Below, in pieces: positions 1 through 8,441 of a stretch of DNA of 10,425 nt; position 1 is the first letter of the stretch, and each line of letters opens with the position of its first letter. The notes under the pieces are model-generated. The model saw nothing but the letters and a program-made list of their open reading frames with translations, was not told the DNA's origin and searched no databases. This DNA comes from Fragilaria radians (Eukaryota > Bacillariophyta > Fragilariophyceae > Fragilariales > Fragilariaceae): positions 34,206-44,630 of the forward strand of contig CAAAJI010000395.1 in NCBI GenBank assembly GCA_900642245.1, read 5' to 3'. Made by a program: the position numbers and the translations under genes.

Positions 1-660
1 GTACATCTTACGTACAAGAATATTACAATATATTTTGAACATGAAAGCTACACAATGTTCACAAGATTAGATTTTAGCAAACTAATTTATACGCTCACAA
101 TTTACGCAAAATAATAATTTATAGCTTAATTTTATTTTAGAACAACTTTATCTTTCCATTTTATCAGACCCAGACTCCCTCAGCTACAAAGGTAACTATA
201 AAGGTAAAGCACTTGTGTTTTGTTTGTTTGCTCATCTTGGTTGCATCAACACTTGTGTGTGTGTGTGTGTGTGTTCATTGTCATTTCTTGCAAAAATTCC
301 TTTTCTGCTTGATTGCTAAAAAGGTCCTAACACTAAGCTAACACATCAGAGAGACAACTCTATAAGACAAGACAAGAAAAGCCTTGTGACGTGCAATTAG
401 AAGTCTTGAGATTTGGCCAACATTTGAACATATTCTTCAATACCTTACAAAGCATGAAACTCGAAAGCCAAGCTTTTTTATTGATACCAAGAGATTATAT
501 TCCAATGGCTATGATGATGATGGCGATATGTGATGCAAACAGACCGAGGGGATCGAGAATTGAGATCTTATTATTAACTCAAAACAATGGTAGCAATGAG
601 GGCATCCATTTCAAAATCCTCATCAGAGCACAAGCATGTTGAACAAGCACCATCTTCAAT
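1..660. other. Gene-poor flank, no supported gene
   Basis: This stretch is AT-rich with frequent stops in all frames. The longest open stretch on the + strand (391-642) has low-complexity Met/Ile-rich content, no recognisable domain and no homology to anything else in the window. It may be the more decayed upstream part of the polyprotein relic that becomes readable at 661, but I cannot align it. Apart from the TG microsatellite I see nothing here. Confidence 0.6.
254..274. repeat. (TG)n microsatellite
   Basis: A perfect run of about ten TG dinucleotides, 21 bases long, is read directly from the sequence. It is a simple repeat with no evident role and would be expected to vary in length between individuals or haplotypes. 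Confidence 0.95.
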
Positions 661-1460
661 ATGCGGACTGCAAATGTAGTGGGTTTTGATCATGACAGTG
701 CCTGAAACAGATCTTCCATTTGTCAGTGTAATTACTGCCCTATCAATTTTCTATTAGTCCATGACGCTACATGTAATATAAAGTATAAAAGGTCATTCAA
801 TTATTATCAGAATTTCAAATGAGAGAATTGGGAACTGTAATTGATTCAATTTGTCATGGACATGGAGGAGTACAAGAAATGACAGCAATTACGGTGATGT
901 CTTTACACTTCCTAAGAATCTCGCTGGATGTATGGTCCATTTTAAACACAGATTACCTGCTGCTGAAGACATGACTTCTCTTAAACAGTATTGCTCAACT
1001 TAATGTGATAGTCCATGGAACCCATCTGCATTCTTTAATCAGATGGCAGACAAGATTTAAGAGCAAGTCACTGATACTGAGAATTAAAACATTTGCTTAG
1101 ATTCTACTACTGATCTTCCACTTCAACACAAGGGTCAAAAAGTTCCCTGTTTGCCTAGTAATCCATGCAGATACAGTCCAAAACACAAAAGCGGATGTCC
1201 ACAACTTAGTTAATACTGATCCTAATTTCAGCAAGGCTCTGCCTAGCAAGATTGGTTATGAAAGATTTTCACCTTATTTTGCGATTAGGCCAAATGATTT
1301 TACTCACTACAGCAAGCTACACAATTAGCCAACATTACCCTATACAATGTCATCAAAAAAGCCATATTCTAACATTAAGATGTAAAAGATTAAATGAAGT
1401 TATTGCTAGAAATACTTTTTTCTCGTGCAAAATCTATTGAATTATACCACTGTGAAAATT
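661..1460 (+). pseudogene. Decayed retroelement polyprotein (linker to integrase region)
   Basis: No continuous frame remains, but conserved-looking pieces appear in order across three + frames. They are ANVVGFDHDS at about 670, a GTVIDSICHGHGGVQEM stretch at about 830-880, NLAGCMVHFKHRLPAAED at about 917-970, then SLKQYC and a PWNPSAFFNQMADKI stretch near 975-1060, LQQATQLANITLYN near 1308-1350, and KRLNEVIARNTFFS at about 1384-1425 followed one frame over by KSIELYHC. From memory, this order matches the segment before and into the integrase of long polyproteins that recur in diatom genomes. Every boundary between pieces needs a frameshift or crosses a stop, so this is a dead copy. The family assignment is recollection rather than a search result, but the ordered run of coding-like blocks makes chance unlikely. 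Confidence 0.55.
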
Positions 1461-1469
1461 TCCTGATGT

Positions 1470-2215
1470 TTATCTAATGTATTCAAAGAGGTTGCCGCTG
1501 CCTCTTTCTTTTTAATGGTCTTTTTCTTCCATTCTGGAGCCTTATCCTTGTTTTTTTTGTTTTTTCCAACAGCTCACTTCATTATGGAATTTCTTTCCGC
1601 AATGACTACATGCTTCAGAAGTCTTGTCGCTATACCTTGCCTTTCCATAGGTTGTTGGAATTTCTTTCCACAATGACTACATGCTTCAGAAGTCTTGTCT
1701 CTATACCTTACCTTTCCAAAGGTTGTTGGACATTCACTTACCATGTGTCCCTTCTTCTTGCACATAAAGCATGTTCCTGGAATGCTAGACAATGATATTC
1801 CAGTTCTATCATCATCATGCTTGCCCATCTTGACACTATAAATTAGAAAATGCAAGGTTTCCATTGCCTCTTTTACTTATCAAGAGTTACTAAATTTGCT
1901 TTGTTCTGCTGTTCATTCAAAAGACATGATTGATATTCAATTGGTGTAGTGTCAATTACAACTAGCATTAATTTATTCTCTGAAATGGTGTTGAACCTAC
2001 AATTATACCAATTTTTGACACATGAAATCTTTCCTAACAGATCTGATGGTTTTTCCTTTTTTTATTGTTATACTTTGTACTCTGCTCTTAGTTCAATTTT
2101 GACATTATATCCATTGAATGGAACTTTTTGACCCCTTGTCTCTGCACCTTTTTCTCCAATTGATCAACAAATATAGATGGCGAGAATTTAATTGCATTAC
2201 CTAAATCTTGATCTT
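1470..2215 (-). mobile_element. Copia-type gag relic, copy 1
   Basis: Read on the minus strand, the high-coordinate end gives gag-like sequence: VIDTTPIEYQSCLLNEQQNK around 1900-1965, then a LVTLDK piece. After an in-frame stop and a frame change comes METLHFLIYSVKMGKHDDD, and then a CX2CX4HX4C zinc knuckle (CFMCKKKGHMVSEC, 1730-1771), which in living elements binds the packaged RNA. A second knuckle beginning CSHCGKKF follows at about 1657-1681 but is broken by a 71-bp tandem duplication that throws the frame. A lysine-rich tail follows, and similarity to copy 2 stops near 1475, before any protease. Stops and shifts make it non-coding today. Its upstream limit near 2215 is uncertain, and 2215-2420 may be further decayed gag. 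The near-identity of its core to copy 2 (3291-3565) supports a recently active family. Confidence 0.75.
1586..1727. repeat. 71-bp tandem duplication inside gag copy 1
   Basis: Two head-to-tail units, 1586-1656 and 1657-1727, both begin with GGAATTTCTTTCC and end with GGTTGTT. They differ at only a few positions, including GCAATGAC versus ACAATGAC and CATAGG versus CAAAGG. The related copy 2 at 3291-3565 has only one unit, so the duplication is derived. Because 71 is not a multiple of three, it shifts the gag frame and truncates the second zinc knuckle. Confidence 0.93.
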
Positions 2216-2835
2216 ACATCCAGCATATTCTTCCGTATATCCAATACCGTTAACTTCAAAAGACAGTATCAATGCATTTTTTCAATCACATTTGCATTAT
2301 CGCCCCAAAATAGACAAAATCTTTTATCCACGACAGACATGTAATCAACAGCTCTAACTGGACACATAGGACATAGCATTAACTAAATCCATTGAACTTG
2401 CCCAGAACGCCGGTGCTGCCTACGTGAATCCGTAAAGGATTCAATATAATCGCAAGACTTGATGCTAATCAAGTTCTGAAACTTTCATCAGCTTTAATAT
2501 TCATGACTCATGTGGTGGTCATCAACTTGTCATAGAGTGATTCAATCCTTAAGTCAGTTTAGATTCTTCATCATGGTTAAGCCAACTTTTTTCAATTTCA
2601 TTTGAGCATGCTTTATTGTTTTGAGAATTGTGGATGATTATGCTTTCATTTCAATTTTGAAATTTATTTCAGGTTGCAATGAACTTCTTCCTGATGAAAA
2701 GTATATCTTGTTGCTTTACCAACTTTGAAGTAACTGGAAGAATCTCAGTTAAATCAAAATGCTTTGTCGTTTTATTTGATTTAAGGAAGGACATATATTT
2801 TTCCCAAACTATATATGATTTTTGGCTTTTAAATA
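2216..2835. other. Intergenic, no supported gene
   Basis: Between the gag relic and the methyltransferase stop codon I find no convincing coding region. Minus-strand reading of 2215-2420 gives short open pieces that could be decayed upstream gag, but no motif can be named. The + strand open stretch from 2679 runs antisense into the methyltransferase 3' end and is not credible as a gene. Confidence 0.5.
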
Positions 2836-3291
2836 TTAATCTTGGGGCACACGCATATACGCGGCTAGGTTGTACATGAGTGTAATCTTCATATCAATGT
2901 ACAATTCCTCATTGGAGGGCCATCCTGACATGTCATGTAAATGAAATTGTTCCAAACCACATTTGTCTTGAAGTAACTTGACAAATAAATTCAAGATGGG
3001 AGAGGAACTAACTCCGTATCGGACATCATGACCATAATGATGCCATTCCATGGTAATTTGATTCACCTTACGACATGTTCCACTCTCCATCATACCCTCC
3101 AACATTCTATATTCAGATCCCTCAACATCCAATTTTAACATATCGATACGTTCATGACCAAATTCCTTCATAAGACTTTCGACACTCCGTATGGGGAGTG
3201 GATGTAACTTTTGTTGAGGAAATCGTTTGTATCGACAATGACCCTCGGTACAATTACGATGATCTGCCAACACCAAATCGGGGTAGGAATA
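2836..3291 (-). pseudogene. METTL24/FkbM-like methyltransferase, 3' fragment
   Basis: The minus-strand frame ends in TAA at 2836-2838 and is open upstream to a TGA at 3319-3321. The confident protein begins around YPDLVLADHRNC and includes a cysteine/basic stretch (CTEGHCRYKRFPQQ). It then has the IDMLKLDVEGSEYRMLEGMM core, where D-x-L-K-x-D-x-E-G-S-E is the hallmark of SAM-dependent FkbM / Methyltransf_21-22 family enzymes, and ends with TMEWHHYGHDVRYG and LYIDMKITLMYNLAAYMR. The N-terminal SAM-binding glycine motif is absent: upstream of about 3291 the DNA becomes Copia sequence in the opposite orientation. It is therefore probably a truncated pseudogene, although a far-upstream exon cannot be excluded. 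A paralogue with 53 of 69 C-terminal residues identical lies at 10206-10425. Substrate unknown. Confidence 0.75.
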
Positions 3292-3845
3292 TAATGATGG
3301 CGGAACTGAAATAAAAAATCATTGTCAGCATTCCATGAATATGCTTGATGTACAAGAAGAAGGGACACATGGCAAGTGAATGTCCAACAACCTTTGGAAA
3401 GGCAAGGTATAGAGACAAGACTTCTAAAGCATGTAGTCATTGTGGAAAGAAATTCCATAATGAAGTGCTCTGTTGGAAAAAGCCAGAAAACAAGGATAAG
3501 GCACCAGAATAGATGAAATAGACAATTTAGAAGAAAGAGGTAGGGGCAACCTCTGTGAATACATCAAGTGGTGGGAGCAACTTAGAGGCTTTGCTATGTA
3601 TATGGAGTTTTGTGAAGGATGTAAAGATTCTGTTGGATCAAAATATTTTTATTGCAGATTCAGGAGCATCATCGCATTCTATAGGATCTGCAATTGGGAT
3701 GGTAGACCCTCAGGAATGCTTAAATCTGTTTCTAAGACTCTCCCTATCAATAGAATATCCACCGTAGTTGTTACTCTTGTAGCTGAACCAATAAAAAACA
3801 GCCATTTCAATTTTAGTCTTTGCATCCAATTAGAAGACTAGCTCT
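3291..3845 (+). mobile_element. Copia-type gag/protease relic, copy 2
   Basis: The + strand frame carries gag sequence matching copy 1. The first knuckle is damaged (CLMYKKKGHMASEC, second Cys replaced by Tyr), while the second is intact (CSHCGKKFHNEVLC, CX2CX4HX4C). After a lysine-rich linker comes the aspartic-protease active site ADSGASSH, with the catalytic Asp codon at 3657-3659; D-S-G-A-S-x-H is the usual Ty1/Copia form. Knuckles and protease share one frame, as expected for a single gag-pol reading frame, but three TAG codons (3510, 3519, 3528) and a later TAG at 3765 interrupt it. Beyond the protease, coding-like sequence continues a little in another frame and then fades. The start is set where similarity to copy 1 begins, close to the truncated methyltransferase. 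Confidence 0.8.
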
Positions 3846-4374
3846 ATGTAGGCAATTTCTTTCAATTATACAATCTTGAACCTTTTCTTTTCTTCGTCGA
3901 AAGCTTTGTCACCCGATATAGGCATAGTACCGTTTCCTATAACTTTATCTTTATACACAAAAGTGAAACAAAGCCCGGAGTTTAAGAGTGACTAATTTTT
4001 CACGTCAATACTCAATTCTCGAGAATCAACAAAGGAGAGAAGAATTAGATAAAACTCTTTGTTTTGTTGGAAATCTTTTTCAATTAAAGCAAAGTTGAAT
4101 TAAACGCTTTGACTACAAAATGACTATGATTTTTCACTGCCTCGCTCGGGTTTTCCAAATTTTCGTAACCCTGATGATAAAGGTAAACAAAATATAACTC
4201 ACGGGGATTGAACATCAATGCTAACTTTAAGAAAGGTTGTGAGCATGAAGGTCATACTAAAACGTGGCAAGCCACCGTTTAGAAACAGTTCAATGATACG
4301 CATTTCCGAGGTGTATGAGCATAAAGAAATCGGACAGGAATAGCAGTTGATTGTTGATATGCAGCATACAAGTA
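3846..4374. other. No recognisable gene, possibly decayed element interior
   Basis: A Copia element would carry integrase here, between protease and reverse transcriptase. I cannot identify the integrase zinc-binding or DDE signatures in any frame, and the interval is much shorter than an integrase plus linker would need. The sequence is stop-rich on both strands. Either the interior was deleted or it has diverged beyond recognition. Confidence 0.5.
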
Positions 4375-4500
4375 CATGTACAAGGTAAAGGAAACGGCAA
4401 CTTTCGCAAAAGGCGATGCTTCTGGATGCAGTCAAGTTCCAAGAATTGGCTTCAATGACATCATTGCTCCAGCGGTCAAGGATTCATCGTTACCAAAATG
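4375..4500 (+). mobile_element. Possible Copia reverse-transcriptase fragment
   Basis: One + frame reads MYKVKETATFAKGDASGCSQ and continues VPRIGFNDIIAPAVKDSSL. This resembles the start of Copia reverse transcriptase, where a K-x-R-L-V-x-K-G-x-S-Q block is followed by G-x-D-F and A-P-V. The key Arg-Leu of the first block is lost and a TGA follows directly. It is co-oriented with the gag/protease fragment about 700 bases upstream and could be its remainder after an internal deletion. The match is by eye over about 40 residues, so confidence is limited. Confidence 0.4.
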
Positions 4501-5216
4501 ATTACGCAAGCAATTTCAAGTCTAGCAGAAGCGAAAAACATTTTATACTTTAAGCTGAGATAGTTGTGTTAAAGGGGGAAATTTGAGGACCTCTACGCCT
4601 TGATGAGCTTGTATAGGATTTAGGAAAATATGATCCAGATACATGAATTTACCATGGTGTTGTCAATGTCATTAACCAATTGCTGATTATCACGCCATTC
4701 CAAACAGTCAGCTCGAGAGGATTGTATACCAACAATGGGAAAATCAAAATCCATTTGCAACAAATCTAGACCCAGAAAAAATAATGTTTTTCATCAATAT
4801 TGAAAGAAACAGCAGAGACGACACTCGTATCATTTAATCGTTTGGCAGCTTTGATGAAAAGCATCAAGATTCCAGTGGTAGATTTCAGGGACAAACCCTG
4901 GTATATGCTGAGTTGTACATTTCGATTACAATTGTTTCACTTGGATATGAAAAAAATGGATGATTTGTATTTGTGGAGAAAAAAGTGATTGTTCATCGTC
5001 ATTTGTCTATAACTTGAAGTATGGCGAAGTCTTCCGTACCAAAAGTGAGAACCTAGGGGTTCACATAGATTTTTTCATCCTAAATTTTGGAATACCACAA
5101 TGCTCCGTAGCATTGAATTCAGCATTTGTTATAACGAAAAAAAAACAAGTAACGTGAACGTAATCGTCAGAGTTGTCAAAGATTTCGTACTGCAAAAAAA
5201 AATTCTTGTCGTGATC
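4501..5216. other. Upstream region of the ATPase, no supported gene
   Basis: Short open stretches on the + strand (4800-4988 and 4960-5157) have no recognisable domain and overlap each other in different frames. The promoter and 5' UTR of the ATPase must lie here if it is expressed, but I see no TATA-like element I would defend. There are A-rich runs near 5140-5148 and 5194-5201. Confidence 0.5.
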
Positions 5217-7932
5217 ATGTCGTGCAATCAATGTTCGAAGTGCAATAGCATTCCACTTGAACGACAAGAAGGTAATACAGATATCGATGATACGATGGAG
5301 GAGAAAAGTTCGATTGTATCTGTGTATATTGACGCGTTAGAATGTCCGTCTCAAATCACACAGATACAATCAAGTATTCGTACATTACCTAACATTCTGA
5401 GTGTATTTGTCAAATGGAAGGAAAAGGCAGTCATAGTTAATTACCACGGCGTTGATGAAGAAACTAAGAAGGCTGGTGACATTATGGAGGTTCTCCAAAG
5501 AAATGGTGTTCAAGATTGTCGGATCGTATCCAAGGAATCTAATTGCTCGGGTGGTATTGTACGATCCAAATTGTACGTTTTCTGGCATTTGTTGTGCTTC
5601 TGAATGTCCTATGATTCGCAGTCTACTAGAAGATTTTCCTGGTGTGGTATCAGTCCAAATCAATATTGCTCTCAAAATGGTGTACGTGGAGCATAATCCA
5701 AAGAAAGTTAGTGCAACTACCCTAGCAAATACACTGTCACAAGATGGATTTGAAGCTCAAATTACTCAAGATGGATCGTCCTCAAATCTTCAAACAAAAG
5801 TTGAGTTGCTTAATGATTCGCTTACTATCCCAAAAGATGAAGCAACGACTAAATCTATACCCGGAATTCCATTGGCAACGAATGACGAAGTAGATGACTC
5901 GATGCATACAAATGATAGAGAAAATTTACAATGGAGCGATAATTTTCCCAAGGTTCATGTTATATTGAGTGGATTTTTTTGGTTCCTTTCCTTGCTCAGT
6001 TATATTGGAGGTGACTGGGATTACTTACAATACTTTGGAGTTCTCTCCGTACTGTTTGGGATGCCACCTTCGGCATGGAAGGCATGGAAGACATTACGCC
6101 GTTGCCAATTTGATGCTAATTGCATGATGGTACTCTCGGCATTTGGTGCTGTAGCCCTGCTGGAATTTGTCGAAGCGGCGTCAGTGGCATTCTTGTTTTC
6201 TATTTCAGATTACCTAGAGGCGAAGGCAACATTTCGAGCTCGACATGCGCTGAGCTCTATTGTTGCTATGAGACCTGATCACGCACGAGTCATAAAGCAG
6301 CTCGGATCACAAGACTTCATACTAACTCCCGCTGACCAAATTCAAATTGGCCACCTTGTCCTTGTCCGTACTGGTGATAAAATCGTTGCAGATGGTGTTG
6401 TGGTCGAAGGAATAACTGACGTCAATGAATCATCATTGACAGGGGAGGCTATCCCAATTACCAAGGGTCCTGGAGATTCAGTATCGGGAGGTAACCTCAA
6501 TGTGGGAGATTCTCTTATTACTGTACGAATTGAGCGACTCGTAGAAGATTCCGCAGTGTCTCGGTTAATTCGGTTGGTAGAAGAGGCGCAAGCAAATCGA
6601 TCTCCTACAGAACTTCTGGTAGATAGTTTTGCACGAAGTTACACTCCATTCGTCCTTCTCTTGGCAGCCTGTATGTGCTCATTTCCTTGGCTGGTTACTT
6701 ATGAGGTTGGTCATTTCTGGACTATGAATGGTCTGATTATAATTCTTATTGCCTGTCCTTGTGCCTTGACGATAAGCACACCTGTTACATATGCAGCAGG
6801 TTTAGCGGCATGTGCTCAGAAAGGAGTGGTGATTAAGGGCGGAGCAACTTTGGAAGCACTGGGAAATATCAAAACAGTTGTGGTAGATAAAACCGGAACG
6901 GTAACTGACGGTAATTTTCATGTTAAACGGTTGGAGCCCGTGAGCAATCAAATTGCAAGATCAGATCTTCTGGAGTATCTGATATTGCTGGAATCACCAT
7001 CTTCTCATCCACTCTCCATAGCACTTGTCAAGACGGCAAGCAGTGAAGGAATCGATATTGTCGAACTGACCAAAAATCGTATTATGCAAAACCATACCGT
7101 ATTGAAAGGTGAAGGTGTGATGGCAGACGTTGATGGCAAGAAAGTATATATCGGAAATAGATGTTTGTTCGAAAGGCTTGGTATGTACAATGATTTAGCT
7201 TCCGCAGGTGATTGGTTAGAAGATGCCAGTAACGAGGGTGGAACCATTGGTTTTCTTGGTGTAGAAGGACTAGGGATCGTTGGTGCCTTTCATCTGATAG
7301 ATACGATTCGCGATGGTGCAGCTGAATTGATTGCATCCTTGAAAAATTCTGGAATCGATGTTGTCATGCTGACGGGAGATTGTGAAGGTGCTGCACGGGC
7401 CGTTGCCAAGCAAGTAGGACTTCCATTGAATGCTGTCCACAGTCAACTTCATCCTGAGGACAAACTTCAATTTGTGAAATCATTGCTTCAACCGACTAGA
7501 CGTTCATGTGTCACATTTAGGCAACGAGCATCAACGGTGATGGTGGGAGATGGTATTAATGATGCACCTGCATTAGCAGCAGCCGATGTGGGGATTGCTA
7601 TGAGTGAAGGCGCAGCACTAGCGATGGAAACCAGCGACATAACATTAATGGATTGCAACTTGTCAAAGTTACTCTACACAATCAATATGGGTAAAAGGGT
7701 TGTGACGACAATTAAGGAAAATATTTTCCTATGCATCCTTGTCAAGGTGGTCACTGTGACATTTACTTTCATGGGCAAAATGACCTTGCTATCTGCAATT
7801 GCATCCGATCTAGTAACTATGCTAATAGTGACTCTAAATGGTGTGAGGTTGATACCAGCAAGTCATGCTTCATGTATCTCTGTTTGTTCTGGAAGTAATT
7901 ATGAATCAATAGAGGAGAAGTTAAATATCTAA
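5217..7932 (+). CDS. Heavy-metal P1B-type ATPase (Zn/Cd-like), frame change near 5541
   Basis: Predicted membrane pump that moves a transition metal, probably Zn/Cd/Pb class, out of the cytosol using ATP. The start is ATG 5217, giving a Cys-rich N-terminus (MSCNQCSKC) and an HMA-fold domain (5307-5525) that reads to a TGA at 5601. The remainder is in the +1 frame and ends in TAA at 7930-7932. Counting that part from 5452: HMA2 at 32-104 with GICCASE (45-51); six membrane segments around 168-446; TGEAIP in the actuator (330-335); CPC (435-437); phosphorylated Asp in DKTGT (479); HP (519-520); MLTGD (639-643); GDGIND (699-704); two final membrane segments around 755-797. All catalytic motifs are intact. 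No GT-AG intron of plausible size joins the frames, so it is a recent frameshift, an assembly error, or a gene now starting at ATG 5455 or 5503 without HMA1. It ends with a short Cys-containing tail rather than a long His/Cys tail. Confidence 0.9.
5307..5525 (+). other. Degenerate first HMA domain
   Basis: Residues about 31-103 of the protein starting at 5217 follow the HMA beta-alpha-beta-beta-alpha-beta pattern: IVSVYIDALECPSQ, an Ile-rich helix with LPNILSVFVKW, AVIVNYHG, and a helix ending NGVQDCRIV. The metal-binding loop, normally G-M-x-C-x-x-C, reads ALECPSQ, so only one cysteine remains. It probably cannot chelate metal alone in the standard way. The open frame and preserved fold pattern suggest the shape was kept until recently. 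Confidence 0.75.
5535..5560 (+). other. Likely frameshift site between HMA1 and HMA2
   Basis: HMA1 is readable through CRIVSKESN in the frame of 5217, and HMA2 is readable from ARVVLYDPNC in the next frame. The switch falls naturally at the TT of AATTGCTCGG (about 5541-5545), where one surplus base would restore continuity. Both frames are open from 5452 to 5600, so the exact base cannot be fixed. Candidate GT-AG pairs nearby give introns of at most about 59 bases, and those that would fix the frame are only 25 bases long and cut into the HMA helix. Confidence 0.6.
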
Positions 7933-8208
7933 AACTATGTAATGTAAGTCATGTGCGAAAATATATAAATATCTTTTCTATGAAAGATTCTTGTATGTTC
8001 GACGGCAAACTGTGCTATCATGATAAAAAAATAAGTATTGAATGGATCTATGACTTCTATACTTAAGATCTTTGAGAAAAACGCAATGAGATTAATGTTG
8101 GTAATTTAATTTTTGTTGAAACGTATTGTATTGCCAGCTTTAAATTGTCCTATTTCCAGATCTTTATTTTCAATGGTATTGAATTGGGAAGACTATTGTT
8201 AGAAGGCT
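7933..8208. other. 3' flank of the ATPase
   Basis: AT-rich sequence following the ATPase stop, likely containing its 3' UTR. I see no canonical AATAAA close to the stop; A/T-rich runs occur around 7960-7970 and 8024-8034. No coding potential recognised on either strand. Confidence 0.4.
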
Positions 8209-8441
8209 CTAACTCCCAAGCAATGTTGATTCCATGTCATTCCTTTGGTTCTTGCCATTTAGTCCTTCAGCTACACCTTTCAACCTTGCTTTACACTCTT
8301 TAATAATTCTCTTCTTCCAACCAAGATACGAAGCATAGAATTTAAAAATCAACCTTCATAGCTTCTGCACATACATCACATAAATGTGTAAATTGCCTCA
8401 GAGTTGGTTGAATATCATGGCATAATCCGAAATAAAATTAA
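8209..8441 (-). pseudogene. Coding-like relic of unknown family
   Basis: On the minus strand one frame reads FYFGLCHDIQPTLRQF then THLCDVCAEAMKVDF before a TAA. A one-base shift then gives FKFYASYLGWKKRIIKEC followed by KARLKGVAEGLN, ending in TAG at 8209-8211. The composition (Lys/Arg-rich helix, Trp, Cys pairs) is more protein-like than the surrounding DNA, and a single indel would fuse the two stretches into about 75 codons. I do not recognise the family. It could be an exon, a decayed element or chance; nothing nearby helps. Confidence 0.25.

Noticed and set aside
391..642. 83-codon open stretch on the + strand
   Set aside because: No domain, repetitive Met/Ile-rich content from an ATG-repeat tract, and no supporting context. 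It may be decayed polyprotein but cannot be aligned.
2679..2879. 66-codon open stretch on the + strand
   Set aside because: Its 3' part is antisense to the methyltransferase C-terminus, and the rest shows no recognisable domain.
3305..3320. Pyrimidine tract plus CAG on the minus strand, like a splice acceptor upstream of the methyltransferase
   Set aside because: The same bases align to gag sequence of copy 1 on the other strand, so the tract is better explained as Copia DNA with a small A insertion.
4199..4435. 78-codon open stretch on the minus strand
   Set aside because: Its low-coordinate part shows nothing recognisable, and its high-coordinate part is antisense to the RT-like fragment.
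5476..5534. Short GT-AG introns that could join the two ATPase frames
   Set aside because: The frame-correct options are 25 bases long and would cut the last helix of HMA1; the longer 59-base option does not restore frame.
7005..7470. Several open stretches antisense to the ATPase
   Set aside because: They are shadows of a strongly coding region on the + strand.
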